DNA of 64,000 nucleotides from Gemmatimonadota bacterium (GCA_022710485.1 JAKLGU010000007.1:62001-126000), one strand, 5' to 3'; shown: positions 7,804-16,481, counted from the first letter of the stretch. Program-made: numbers and translations. The notes: generated by a model not told the origin, from the sequence alone.

Positions 7804-9278
7804 CACCTGCCAGGCGACGGGGCCGATGCGGCCGGCCCGTGGAGCAGTCCGCGGCACAGGCGCACGGTGAACCAGAGCATTGCCACGATCACGACCGCCG
7901 CCGCGACCGAGGCCACCTGATCGTAGAACTGCCACCCGGATTCATGCACCGCCCAGCGCCGCGGCACACTGGCGTGCCCCCCGGCAAGGAACATCAGGAC
8001 GAATGCCAACCCGCCAAGGACATAGAGGGCGAACGCCGACCGGTCCCCCCCTCGGTCGGGGCGGTCCGCCTCACCGCCGATCAGGTGGTACATGAACGCC
8101 AGCAGCATGGGCAGCACGCCGAGCAGCAGATAGAAATGAAAATGGCCGGGGACCCAGAGCGTGTTGTGCATGACCCGGTTGACGCTGATGGTGGCGTCGA
8201 TGATGGCGGGGATGATCCCCGCCGCCCAGCCGAACATCGAGAGGATCAGCAGCATGGCGGGCAGGCGCCAGCGCACGCCGGAGCGGTAAATGTTGGTGAG
8301 GGCGCCGTACGCGGTAACGGTGAAGACTGGCAGGCCGCTGGTGTAGGAGATGATCTGGCCCAACACCGCCGCCCAGCGAGGCATGGCAAAGTCCATCAAC
8401 AGGTGGTGCGGATAGACGATCAGCACCATCACGGTGCTCGCGGCCCAGCCCCACAGGAAGGGGCGCGAGACGCCCCAGGGCCGGCCGGTATAGCGGGGGA
8501 GCAACTCGTACACGGCGATCACGGCCATGTAGATGCTGATGTTGATGAAGACGTGCCCAAAGAAGTAGATCAGGTTCTTGACGAACAGGGCGCTCAGCAC
8601 GATCTCGGGCGCGTAGGCGTTGAGCAGGCTCATGACCAGGACGACGGCCCCGCCCAGGATGCCGAGCGAGTTGACGATGATCACCATGGCGCTGGCGACC
8701 ACGGTCGGCGGATGGGTCTTGTCGATGATGCCGCCGAAGAGCCATTGCACGCCGAGGGCGCGGCCCAGGTTGCCATAGACCCGGATGACCGCGCGCATGG
8801 CGTCCAGATAGAAGAGCAGGAAGCCCACGCCGATAAGCAGGTACCCCGTCATGAACAGGGCGGCGGCCCCGACGCTCCAGATGCCCATCGACTTGACGGG
8901 GAGAGGGTAGAGGAATGTCCAGCCGCCGGCGTAGTGGCCGAGGAAGGTGGCCGCCAGCAGGAGGACGGCACCCAGCATGAACAGGATGTAGTTGGTCAAG
9001 AAGATGGGGAGGCTCAGCGACACATATTTGCGGAGGAAGTACCACATCACCGCGCTCCCGCCCAGCGCCACGGTTCCGACCATTCCCGCGCCGTGCGCCG
9101 TCATCAACTGATAGAAGAGCGTGGGTGGAACATGGAGCCAGGTGCCTTGCGCCATGCGCATCAGGAGCCCGAACACCATCAGCACCAGGAGCAGCGCCAG
9201 CGTGGTTACCAGGTACAGGGTGAGGGCGCCACGTTCGCGCGGAGGCAGGATCTCATTCCCGGGGTGGAGGGCGCTCAT
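7803..9278 (-). CDS. B-type heme-copper oxidase subunit I with Asn in place of the active-site Tyr
   Basis: A 491-residue protein with about 12-13 helices. Conserved ligands are visible: His62 (LMTAHGAGM) and His381 for the low-spin heme, His379 for the high-spin heme in HNTLWVPGHFHF (a B-family/ba3 signature), and CuB ligands His242, His291 and His292 (VYPHHLLMDF). In oxygen reductases of the A and B families the helix VI motif is HPxVY, whose Tyr is cross-linked to the CuB His. Here it is HVFIN: the expected Tyr is Asn246. Known nitric-oxide-reducing branches of the superfamily lack this Tyr, so the enzyme may reduce NO instead of O2. Overlaps with subunit II (ATGA) and SCO (TGATG) show a single operon. 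Confidence 0.88.
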   Translation of the reverse strand: MSALHPGNEILPPRERGALTLYLVTTLALLLVLMVFGLLMRMAQGTWLHVPPTLFYQLMTAHGAGMVGTVALGGSAVMWYFLRKYVSLSLPIFLTNYILFMLGAVLLLAATFLGHYAGGWTFLYPLPVKSMGIWSVGAAALFMTGYLLIGVGFLLFYLDAMRAVIRVYGNLGRALGVQWLFGGIIDKTHPPTVVASAMVIIVNSLGILGGAVVLVMSLLNAYAPEIVLSALFVKNLIYFFGHVFINISIYMAVIAVYELLPRYTGRPWGVSRPFLWGWAASTVMVLIVYPHHLLMDFAMPRWAAVLGQIISYTSGLPVFTVTAYGALTNIYRSGVRWRLPAMLLILSMFGWAAGIIPAIIDATISVNRVMHNTLWVPGHFHFYLLLGVLPMLLAFMYHLIGGEADRPDRGGDRSAFALYVLGGLAFVLMFLAGGHASVPRRWAVHESGWQFYDQVASVAAAVVIVAMLWFTVRLCRGLLHGPAASAPSPGR

Positions 9279-9817
9279 GACTGTTCCTCCGCGCCGGCGA
9301 CGACGTCGAATTCGAGGATCATGCCGTGATGGGCCAAACCGCAGTACTCAAGACAGAGGATGCGGTACTTGCCGGGCTGGGTGAATGTGTGCACCAGCCG
9401 GTTGGTCACGCCGGGCATGGCCTGGCTCTGGCCCAGCAGGTGACCATCCGCATCGTAGATCCCGAAGCCGTGATTGACGTCGGCGCTGGTGACCTCGAAC
9501 GCCACCGGGATTCCGGCCTGGATCGGACCGGAATCCACCTGCCAGTCCCACTGGTGCCCGACGACCCGAATGACCTGCGGTGCTGGCTGAAGCGTGTGTT
9601 GCGGCGCGATGGGGAAGGGCCGCAAGCTGGCGCCGGTCACCACGACGCCCAGGGCGATCAACCCACCGAAGACCCACCTCCGAAGCGCGTAGGCCCGGGC
9701 CTGGACGGCCGACGGTTCCTCCTGCCGGCCCGACTGGCTGATCACGTAGAGAAACACCAAGGCGACCCCCGTGATCCCGACGAGGGTGGTCAGCCAGATG
9801 CTGTCTTGAAAGGACAT
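9275..9817 (-). CDS. Heme-copper oxidase subunit II with CuA site
   Basis: A 180-residue protein with two N-terminal helices (about 8-26 and 48-66) and a periplasmic cupredoxin domain. All CuA ligands are present: His116 (DVNHGFGIYD), Cys155, Glu157, Cys159, His163 and Met166 in CLEYCGLAHHGM. It accepts electrons from a cytochrome c or a blue-copper protein and passes them to subunit I. The gene is the first of the oxidase operon, and its stop overlaps the subunit I start (ATGA). The intact CuA site shows that the partner uses a soluble periplasmic donor rather than quinol. Confidence 0.92.
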   Translation of the reverse strand: MSFQDSIWLTTLVGITGVALVFLYVISQSGRQEEPSAVQARAYALRRWVFGGLIALGVVVTGASLRPFPIAPQHTLQPAPQVIRVVGHQWDWQVDSGPIQAGIPVAFEVTSADVNHGFGIYDADGHLLGQSQAMPGVTNRLVHTFTQPGKYRILCLEYCGLAHHGMILEFDVVAGAEEQS

Positions 9818-9883
9818 GGGAATCCCTTCGCGATGAGGTGGTTGTGGAAATTGGACGAGCGTGCGCGGAAAGTCTTGGCCGCT

Positions 9884-10924
9884 TCAGGCTATGGCGCTCA
9901 GCCGGGCGCCGGGTGGCGGCGGCGGCGCGTCGAGTCCCATTGCCCGTTTGACCCGCTCAAGAGTCGCCCCCGCCAGCGGCCGGGCGCGCTCGGCACCGGA
10001 ATCGAGTATCGCGTCGAGGGCTTCCGGCTCGGCGGACAACTCGCGATAGCGCTGCTGAATCGGGTCGAGGGTCGAGATGACTGCCTCGGCCACGGACGCC
10101 TTCAGCATAGCATAGCCCTTTCCTTCGAACTCGGCCAGCACCTCCCCGCGGGAACGGCTGGTCAGCAGCTGGTAGATCGTCACCAGGTTGGCCACCCCCG
10201 GCGAGAGGTCGTCGGCCCGAACCTCCCGCCCTCCATCAGTCACCGCGTGCATGATCACATCGCGTATGCTGTCGGGTGAATCAACCAGCCCGATCGCGTG
10301 GCGGGCCCGGTGCCGTCCGGCACTCTTGCTCATCTTCGTGCCGGGGTCGTCGAGGCCCATGATCCGGGCCCCGCCGGACCGGTATAGCGCCTCCGGCAGC
10401 GTGAATACCTCTCCAAAGAGGCCGTGGAAGCGGCGCGCGATGTCCCGGGTGAGCTCGATGTGCTGGCGCTGGTCCTCGCCGACCGGCACCACGTCAGTCC
10501 GATAGAGCAGGATGTCCGCGGCCTGGAGCACCGGATAGGCAAGCAGGCCGGCGCCCACGCTGTCGCCCTCGGCGGAACGGGTCTTGAACTGGATCATGCG
10601 CTCCAGCCAACCGACTGGCGTGACTGTGCCGAGGAGCCACGCCAGCTCGGCGTGAGCCGGCACGCGGGACTGCACGAAGAGGATGGCGTGTGCGGGGTCC
10701 ACGCCCGAGGCCAGGAGGATGGCGGCGGTATCGCGTACGGCGGTTCGGAGGTGGGCGGGGTTTACGGTGTCGGGCGTTGTCAGCGCGTGCAGGTCGGCAA
10801 TGCAGAAGACGGCCTCGTACTCCGCCTGCATGGCCACCCAGAGCGAGATCGCCCCGAGGTAATTGCCCAGGTGGGGCACACCGGTCGGCTGGACGCCGGA
10901 GAAGATGCGTCGCCTTGCTGCCAT
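9884..10924 (-). CDS. trpS: Tryptophanyl-tRNA synthetase
   Basis: A 346-residue class I aminoacyl-tRNA synthetase that charges tRNA-Trp. It has the HIGH-type motif in SGVQPTGVPHLGNYLG near the N-terminus and the KMSKS loop in DPGTKMSKSAG (about residue 200). Length is normal for bacterial TrpRS. The start was set at MAARRRIFSGV because the upstream extension is non-homologous. It lies between the oxidase operon and the CHRD-like gene on the same strand, with short gaps on both sides. Confidence 0.95.
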   Translation of the reverse strand: MAARRRIFSGVQPTGVPHLGNYLGAISLWVAMQAEYEAVFCIADLHALTTPDTVNPAHLRTAVRDTAAILLASGVDPAHAILFVQSRVPAHAELAWLLGTVTPVGWLERMIQFKTRSAEGDSVGAGLLAYPVLQAADILLYRTDVVPVGEDQRQHIELTRDIARRFHGLFGEVFTLPEALYRSGGARIMGLDDPGTKMSKSAGRHRARHAIGLVDSPDSIRDVIMHAVTDGGREVRADDLSPGVANLVTIYQLLTSRSRGEVLAEFEGKGYAMLKASVAEAVISTLDPIQQRYRELSAEPEALDAILDSGAERARPLAGATLERVKRAMGLDAPPPPPGARLSAIA

Positions 10925-10949
10925 GATGCCAACCTGCGGGCCCCGCACG

Positions 10950-11615
10950 CTACTCGGCCAGGGCAATCCGGCCGCAGGCAATCGGCAGCGTGACCGCCGC
11001 GGGGATCGGCCCAAGCGAAGCGACCGTCGCCGGGAGGACGGTGGTGCTCGGGACCCCGTGCAGGAAGACGACACGCCGGTCGAGGTCCAGCGACTTGCCT
11101 GGGAACGCCTTGCCGAACGCGGCCTGCAGTTCGGCCAGGGAGACGGTCTGCGTGTACTGCAACGTTCCGGTGGCCGACGCCTTCGGATAAATGCCGTGCG
11201 CCACGTCCATGCCGGCCGGGTTGTCGGTCAAGGGCACCATGGTCGTCCCTGCCGCCGGCTCGGTCTCGACAATGTCGATGATCCCGTCGTGATTCACATC
11301 CGAGGAGGCGTTCGGGCACGCGGCGGGCTGCCCCTCGGGGAATCCATGGAAGTGCTGCCAGTGAGTGATGTCCTTCGGCAACCCGCTCGCGGTAACCGTG
11401 ATGGTCAGGCTGTCGCCGGTGATGGTGAACGTGGCCTCGCCGGTTGCCGATCCGCCGGCCGCCGCCGAGTTGAGCGCGGAGAGTTGCGCCACATACCTGA
11501 CCGTAGATGGGCGGGTGGCCGCCTGCTGGGCACTGGCTGGCAACGCCAAGGCGGCAAGGAGAATGGGGACGAGGGCTGATCCCTGGGCGACGCGCTTCGC
11601 GTGATATGCGTTCAT
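10950..11615 (-). CDS. Secreted CHRD-like domain protein
   Basis: A 221-residue exported protein. Residues 1-31 form a signal peptide (basic start, hydrophobic core LVPILLAALALPASAQ). The mature part begins with a beta-rich segment, YVAQLSALN then GEATFTITGDSLTITVTASG and HWQHFHGFPEG, resembling CHRD domains, which occur in secreted proteins of unclear role. A short stretch with DVNHDGIIDIVE looks like an EF-hand or dockerin-type calcium loop. ATG at 11615 was chosen; an upstream ATG would add about 11 residues. Function unknown. Confidence 0.65.
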   Translation of the reverse strand: MNAYHAKRVAQGSALVPILLAALALPASAQQAATRPSTVRYVAQLSALNSAAAGGSATGEATFTITGDSLTITVTASGLPKDITHWQHFHGFPEGQPAACPNASSDVNHDGIIDIVETEPAAGTTMVPLTDNPAGMDVAHGIYPKASATGTLQYTQTVSLAELQAAFGKAFPGKSLDLDRRVVFLHGVPSTTVLPATVASLGPIPAAVTLPIACGRIALAE

Positions 11616-11644
11616 GACTGTGGCTCCATGGGTGTGGCCTGACA

Positions 11645-12118
11645 TCAGGCGCGGGTTTCGGAACGCTTCATGGGCTGGTATGTCCCCGGCACGCTGCGGA
11701 ACGCAATGGCCAGCCGGTTCCAGCCGTTGATGGCGATGAGGCCGAGCGTCAGGTCCACGAGTTCCTTTTCGCTGAAGGATCGGCGGGCTTCGTCGTACAG
11801 CGCCTCGGGGACCGACCCATGGCTGATGAGGGTGATCGCCTCGGTCCAGGCCAGCGCGGCGCGCTCCCGCTCCGTGAAGAACGGCGTCTCGCGCCATGCC
11901 GACAGCGCGTAGATCCGTTGCTCGGTTTCGCCCCCCGCGCGGGCATCCTTGGTGTGCATGTCAATGCAGTAGGCACAGCGGTTGACCTGGGAGGCCCGGG
12001 TCTTGACCAGGTGGAGCAGCCCGGGCTCGAGCCCACTCTGCCGCACATACGATTCGATGCCGAGCAGCGCCTGAACCCCTTCGGGTGCCACTGCGCCGTA
12101 CTTGAGCCGATGTTCCAT
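11645..12118 (-). CDS. AhpD/carboxymuconolactone-decarboxylase-like protein
   Basis: A 157-residue alkylhydroperoxidase AhpD-core protein. It carries the redox motif CAYCIDMHTKDA (CxxC followed by His), then a helical C-terminal half with NGWNRLAIAFR. Family members of this length often act as peroxidases or as electron relays in oxidative stress; substrate specificity cannot be read here. It lies 29 bases before the CHRD-like gene and 60 bases after the PrpD-family gene on the same strand. A second, unrelated AhpD-like gene is found at 16718. Confidence 0.88.
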   Translation of the reverse strand: MEHRLKYGAVAPEGVQALLGIESYVRQSGLEPGLLHLVKTRASQVNRCAYCIDMHTKDARAGGETEQRIYALSAWRETPFFTERERAALAWTEAITLISHGSVPEALYDEARRSFSEKELVDLTLGLIAINGWNRLAIAFRSVPGTYQPMKRSETRA

Positions 12119-12178
12119 TCTGCTTCCCCTCCTGGGCTGGGCCAGCCTCGTGCGTGGCCGGTGGCATGGGCGCCGATA

Positions 12179-13600
12179 TCACGCCGTTGCCTGCTTGGTT
12201 GTGGTCGTAACCCGCGGAAGCCCCGCGCTGGCAAGCAGGTGGGTCAGCGCGGTCACCGGCACCCGCTCCAGGTCAGACACGGTGGCCTGAATCCGCTCCC
12301 GCAGGGCTGGCGTCGAGTAGGGTGCCGCCAGGTCCGCAAACTTGGCCTGCGCCGCCTCCCACGTCCGGCCCCGCGTAACAAAACCGGGGTAATCCGCCTG
12401 CTCTGCGGCCACCACCCGTCCGTCACGGAGCGTGATACGGACGCGGCAGGGCATTTCGGAGGGAAAGCGGCGGGAGAACGCCTCGTCGGGCCGTACCGTG
12501 ACCCGCCGCAGGAGCTCCTGCACGTCCGTCCCGCGAATCCGATCGGGGCGGAACTGTTCCGGCATCACCTGGCCGTCCAGCAGGGCCACCGCCACGAGAT
12601 AGGGCAGGCTGTGGTCCGCCTCTTCCTTGGTGTGGACCACCGTCTTGTCTCCCTCCTCACCGCCGCCGATAATGCGATAGGCCACGTCGAACACGTCGAC
12701 GTCCACTCGCATCACGTCGGCGGCGGCGACCCCCTCCCGCGCCCGGATGGTGAGCACCGTGTCCAGTACGCTTTGTGAGTGAATCTCGGCGTTGTATCGC
12801 TTCAGAATGGTCCGGACGACGCGATCGAGATCCTCCGCCTGCCAATTGAGCTCGAAGCCGCCGGCCACCGCGTCCATGAAGCCCTTGTCGCCTTCGAAGA
12901 CCTCGAGGGGCCCGGTGATCCCTCGGCCGGCGAGCAGGGTCGTGCGCAGCGCGGCACCGGCCACATTGGGGGCTGCCAGGCCCTTCCAGTGCGAAAGCCG
13001 ACCGGTGCGGGTGACGCGGAGCGCGTTGAAGGCGGTGCCCGCGATGGCGATGGCGTGAGCGGTGCGGGCCGCATCGAGGCCGAGTGCCCGGGCGGTTCCG
13101 GCGGCCACCGCGTAGGCGCCCTGCGTCACGTGATCGAATCCGGCCTCGCGTACCGGGGCCACGTCACTGAGACGGCACTGCACCTGGTAGGCGAGGGCCA
13201 GGGCGGTGAGGAAGTCGCGTCCCGAGGCACCGGCGTACTCCGCTGCGGCGAGGACGGCACCGAGGTTGTCGCTGGGATGACAGGTTTCGCCGGGCGCGAG
13301 GTAGCGGTCGTTGAAATCCAGGTAGCGGACCAGGGCCGAGTTGTACAAGGCGGCCCGATCGGGCGTGGCGGAGCCGCCGCCGAACAGTGTACAGGGCCCC
13401 GACCCGTCGAACTCCGTTACCTGCGACCGGACCAGGCGCACCGGCTCCCCTTCGAGCGCCCCCAGTGCGCACCCGAGGGAATCCAGCACGCGGATCTTGA
13501 GCTGCTCGCGCGCCGCGTCCGAGATGTTGTCCCACGACGCCCGGGACGCGAAGCGGGCCATCTGCTCCACGAGCGTCAGGTGGCTCTGGCCGACTGACAC
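12179..13600 (-). CDS. MmgE/PrpD family protein (2-methylcitrate dehydratase-like)
   Basis: A 473-residue MmgE/PrpD-fold protein. Typical stretches are DSLGCALGALEG near residue 35, GETCHPSDNLGAVLAAAEY near 100 and the C-terminal alpha/beta domain with CRVRITLRDGR. PrpD dehydrates 2-methylcitrate in propionate breakdown, but many family members act on other substrates, such as itaconyl-CoA or iminodisuccinate. No other methylcitrate-cycle gene is in view. The GTG start lies two bases after the stop of the cupredoxin gene, which implies co-expression with a copper protein, an odd pairing. Specific reaction unknown. Confidence 0.8.
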   Translation of the reverse strand: MSVGQSHLTLVEQMARFASRASWDNISDAAREQLKIRVLDSLGCALGALEGEPVRLVRSQVTEFDGSGPCTLFGGGSATPDRAALYNSALVRYLDFNDRYLAPGETCHPSDNLGAVLAAAEYAGASGRDFLTALALAYQVQCRLSDVAPVREAGFDHVTQGAYAVAAGTARALGLDAARTAHAIAIAGTAFNALRVTRTGRLSHWKGLAAPNVAGAALRTTLLAGRGITGPLEVFEGDKGFMDAVAGGFELNWQAEDLDRVVRTILKRYNAEIHSQSVLDTVLTIRAREGVAAADVMRVDVDVFDVAYRIIGGGEEGDKTVVHTKEEADHSLPYLVAVALLDGQVMPEQFRPDRIRGTDVQELLRRVTVRPDEAFSRRFPSEMPCRVRITLRDGRVVAAEQADYPGFVTRGRTWEAAQAKFADLAAPYSTPALRERIQATVSDLERVPVTALTHLLASAGLPRVTTTTKQATA

Positions 13601-13601
13601 C

Positions 13602-14198
13602 TTATTTCCCCATTTCCGGCGCATGCACCCGGCGCTCGGACAGTATCCGCGCCACCGTCGGGAACGTCGTTCGCGCGGCCTCGGGCACGTGGGTCCAGCC
13701 GGTGGTGCCTGGTTGCCCCACCCAGTAGTCGAACGGCCGGGCAGCCGAATCGTTGGACCTGCCCACCACGATCCGGCCCACCATCCCCGCGGCTTCATGC
13801 GGCATGCAGTAGTAGTCGTACACGCCGGGCACGGTCAGCGTCACGTCGAAGTGGTCACCGGGGTGCACCAGGAACCCTGAATCCCAGGGAACCGCGCCCT
13901 CGGGAATGCGGAGCGGGTGATTTGCGTTGCGCGGAGTGTAGGCGGTGGTCGTGTGGACGTTTTCCCGAGCGACCCACCGGACTGTGGTGCCAGGTTCCAC
14001 GTAGAGCCCGACGGGATCAAACCAGACCCTCGTACCCAGCAGGTCACTGCGCATCTCGATCACCTCGGGTGCCGTGGCCAGATGACCGGCCACCCCGAGG
14101 CGCCGCGCGCCGGCCAAGTGCCGGACCGGCGCAACGCCAAGGCCGACGAATGCCAATCCGCCGAGCCGAAGGAAGTCACGACGGTCCAGCCTGGTCAC
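13602..14198 (-). CDS. Tat-exported blue-copper (plastocyanin/pseudoazurin-like) protein
   Basis: A 198-residue periplasmic protein. The N-terminus has a twin-arginine signal, LDRRDFLRLGG, followed by a hydrophobic stretch. The cupredoxin domain shows the type 1 copper ligands His82 (ENVHTTTAY), Cys131, His134 and Met139 (YYCMPHEAAGM). Such proteins carry single electrons in the periplasm and could feed the CuA site of the oxidase encoded about 4 kb downstream; that link is inferred. About 45 extra residues follow the copper site. Its start overlaps the stop of the preceding secreted-protein gene (ATGA). Confidence 0.85.
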   Translation of the reverse strand: MTRLDRRDFLRLGGLAFVGLGVAPVRHLAGARRLGVAGHLATAPEVIEMRSDLLGTRVWFDPVGLYVEPGTTVRWVARENVHTTTAYTPRNANHPLRIPEGAVPWDSGFLVHPGDHFDVTLTVPGVYDYYCMPHEAAGMVGRIVVGRSNDSAARPFDYWVGQPGTTGWTHVPEAARTTFPTVARILSERRVHAPEMGK

Positions 14199-14620
14199 TT
14201 CGCCAGGCTCGCCGCGCGTTGGGCCGACACATACCAGACAATCATGTGATAGTGCGGCTCTGCCACGCCGGGGTGGCCGGCATTGTACACGATCTCCACG
14301 TGATCGACCGGCTCGTGAGCCGTCTTGAGATCGGTGAACGCCTTGTGGGCGTCCAAGTCCTTGAGCGGGATCATGTAGATTGAACTGACCAGGCTCCCCT
14401 GATGGTCATAGGCCAGGAACGGGCCTGCAGGCAAAGTCGCTGGATCGACATACAGCGTTCCGAGGCCGGGCAGGTAGTTGGGCAGGGGCACCAGGGTGCT
14501 GACCTCCTTGTAGGCTCCACCGGGGGGTGCCTTTTTTTGTGCGGCCGCTGTCCCTGGGGATGCGATCACCAGCCCCAGTCCGAGGCCGGCGGCGAGAGCG
14601 AGCGTGCCAAGCCGTGTCAT
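14195..14620 (-). CDS. Small secreted protein, unknown function
   Basis: A 141-residue protein with a clear signal peptide (residues 1-28, ending in TAAAQ). The mature part contains YDHQGSLVSSIYMIPLKDL and a conserved-looking C-terminal segment with His residues, NAGHPGVAEPHYHMIVWYV. This recalls DUF5602/TTHB210-like proteins, but the assignment is from memory and weak. The His-rich end could bind a metal. It is the first gene of the minus-strand series that includes the blue-copper and PrpD-family genes and is divergent from the PAS-LuxR regulator. Confidence 0.6.
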   Translation of the reverse strand: MTRLGTLALAAGLGLGLVIASPGTAAAQKKAPPGGAYKEVSTLVPLPNYLPGLGTLYVDPATLPAGPFLAYDHQGSLVSSIYMIPLKDLDAHKAFTDLKTAHEPVDHVEIVYNAGHPGVAEPHYHMIVWYVSAQRAASLAK

Positions 14621-14771
14621 GATGAGTCTCCTGAGTGGAAATGCCAGTCAACATTTGTGCGCGCCACGACACCGGCAGGATGACGAACCCTGCCCTGGGT
14701 GACAATGAAGTGATCGTACGGTCGGGTGGTACGCCTGTCACGCGCCGAGCGTGCACGAGAGCGAGGGTCCG

Positions 14772-15434
14772 ATGCTGGAAGCGGAGTTGTTCGCGCTGTT
14801 CGAGCGGACCGCGGATGCGGCGTATGCGGTAACCGACCAGGGTGAGATCTGTTTCTGGAATGGCGCTGCGGAACGGCTCTTCGGCCACGCGGCGGAGGAG
14901 GTGCTCCATCGCAGCATCGACGAGGTGCTCGAGGCCCACGACGCGCTGGGCACCAGCGCGCTCGCGGGAGGCGCCGAGGCGGCGGCTCGGCAGTGGGATG
15001 GTGCGCCGGGTGGCATCCCGACCTTCGACCTGTGCGTCCGCACGCGGTCCGGTGCGCTGATCTGGGTGGGCGTCTCCACCATTGTCTTCGATAACCGGCG
15101 CACCGGGCACCGACTGTTCATGCGCCTGGCGCGAGATGTGACGCAGACACGACGCCAGGCGGAGCTGTTCGGCCGGGCACAGGAGGCAGCCCGCCAGCTA
15201 CTCGCGCTGGTGGACGACGCGCCACACCATGCGCCGGTGAGCCCGCTGTCCGAGCAGGAGTGCCGGATCCTCAAGCTCTTCGCCGCAGGCCGCAACTCCA
15301 CGGCCATCGCCCGCCAATTGGACATTTCCCCGCAGACGCTCCGCAACCACCTGCACCACATCAACCAGAAGCTGCGCACCCGCACCCGCCTGGAGGCGGT
15401 GACCCACGCGCAGCAGCGGGGACTACTCGGCTGA
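14772..15434 (+). CDS. PAS-LuxR one-component transcription regulator
   Basis: A 220-residue protein with a PAS sensor domain (about residues 5-125; YAVTDQGEICFWNGAAERLFG) and a C-terminal LuxR/GerE helix-turn-helix (about 160-220; LSEQECRILKLFAAGRNSTA and ISPQTLRNHLHHINQKL). It has no receiver or kinase domain, so it probably senses a signal directly through PAS. The ATG at 14772 was preferred over a GTG at 14751 because GAGGG lies five bases upstream. It is divergent from the secreted/blue-copper/PrpD genes, with about 150 bases between, and is a good candidate for their regulator. Confidence 0.85.
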   Translation: MLEAELFALFERTADAAYAVTDQGEICFWNGAAERLFGHAAEEVLHRSIDEVLEAHDALGTSALAGGAEAAARQWDGAPGGIPTFDLCVRTRSGALIWVGVSTIVFDNRRTGHRLFMRLARDVTQTRRQAELFGRAQEAARQLLALVDDAPHHAPVSPLSEQECRILKLFAAGRNSTAIARQLDISPQTLRNHLHHINQKLRTRTRLEAVTHAQQRGLLG

Positions 15435-15447
15435 ACGGCCCGCCGGG

Positions 15448-15996
15448 TCACGCCTCCGGAGGCCGCCGTCGGCGGATGAGGGGGAGGACGCAGAGGACGG
15501 CGGCGGCGGAGGTGGCCACCAGGATCGCCCCGGACGACGGCACGGCCAACCACCGGAGCGCCTCCTTGGCCGCACCGGTACTCCCGAGTGAAGGTGCCAG
15601 GAAGCCGGCCCACATCCAGAAGACGGAATATCCCAGCGCTCCGGCCCCGAGGCCGATACTGATGGCGCGGGTGACGCCGGGCGAAGCGCCAAGCAGGACA
15701 ACGAGGATGGTCAGCACCACGGCGGCCGTGCCGAGGCTCCCGGCGTGGAGGTGGGCACGCTGCATGTAGGTCCACGACTTGGCCACCACGGCCTGGGCCG
15801 CGGCGTGGTCCCCCTGATAGACCGACGCCTGCACGGCGGCCGCGGAGGCCGACAGGCGGGACTTGATGGCATCCTCGTTCAAGCCGAACACTCCCCCAAG
15901 GCCGAAGCCAAACAGCAGGGTCAGCACCGCCAGTGCGAGGCCGGGTAGCGCGGGCCGGAGCGCGGCCCGGTCGGGTAGCTCCAGCATGGCGCTCAT
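15448..15996 (-). CDS. Conserved membrane protein, unknown function
   Basis: A 182-residue protein with about four or five helices (near 15-36, 83-105, 107-130 and 150-173). Between helices 1 and 2 lies a polar loop with QGDHAAAQAVVAKSWTYMQ, then RAHLHAGSLGTAAV, which places two His residues at a helix entrance. I recognise no defined family. The start overlaps the stop of the hemerythrin gene (ATGA), so the two are coupled, and it may be a membrane partner of that protein. Confidence 0.65.
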   Translation of the reverse strand: MSAMLELPDRAALRPALPGLALAVLTLLFGFGLGGVFGLNEDAIKSRLSASAAAVQASVYQGDHAAAQAVVAKSWTYMQRAHLHAGSLGTAAVVLTILVVLLGASPGVTRAISIGLGAGALGYSVFWMWAGFLAPSLGSTGAAKEALRWLAVPSSGAILVATSAAAVLCVLPLIRRRRPPEA

Positions 15997-16481
15997 GATC
16001 CGTGCGCCTGCGAGCGGGACTCAACGACCTCGCCAACGAGCAGCGCCGCGGGATAGAAGACTTCTTCCTCGCTCTGGGCGTGGAGGGCAAGCGCCTCCGC
16101 CAACTGCTGTACCTCCGCGTTCCCGGCCTTCCGCGCCACCTCGCCCAGCCGGCGCGTGGCGGCGTGAATCGCCTGGTGCTCGTCCAGCATCCGCGGGAGT
16201 TCGGCCCGCAGCGCCTCGGTCATCGGCAGCACGGCTCGCATCTCGGGCGTAAACTCACCTCGCGCCAGCGCGGCCAGCAGGCCGAGCGGGGGCAGCGCGA
16301 TCTCCTCTTCCCGGACGAAGTGGTCATGCAGCGCCCCCGCGAGTTCGCGGGCCGCGGTGCCGATGTCGCCAGGAGCTTTGGTGGCACGCAGCAGCGCCTC
16401 ATGGATGACCCGATGCTCCACCTGAAGCGCGCTGGGAATCTGGGGCAGGGCCTCGGGGGGCACGGTGGAAACCTGAGGCAT
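15993..16481 (-). CDS. Hemerythrin HHE-domain protein
   Basis: A 162-residue four-helix protein of the hemerythrin/HHE cation-binding family. Repeated His and His/Glu pairs fit a diiron site: EHRVIHEALLR, LHDHFVREEEIALPPL, LDEHQAIHAATRRL and ALHAQSEEEVFYPA. Relatives bind O2 or NO or sense iron and redox state, and are common near NO-handling genes. The ATG at 16481 is preceded by AAGGAGAG about seven bases upstream, which decides the start against an in-frame codon 19 residues earlier. It is coupled to the downstream membrane protein. Confidence 0.85.
   Translation of the reverse strand: MPQVSTVPPEALPQIPSALQVEHRVIHEALLRATKAPGDIGTAARELAGALHDHFVREEEIALPPLGLLAALARGEFTPEMRAVLPMTEALRAELPRMLDEHQAIHAATRRLGEVARKAGNAEVQQLAEALALHAQSEEEVFYPAALLVGEVVESRSQAHGS

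Noticed and set aside
7839..9329. Plus-strand frame of nearly 500 codons opposite oxidase subunit I
   Set aside because: Extremely rich in Asp, Glu, His and Gln as expected from the complement of a membrane-protein gene; subunit I has all its ligands.
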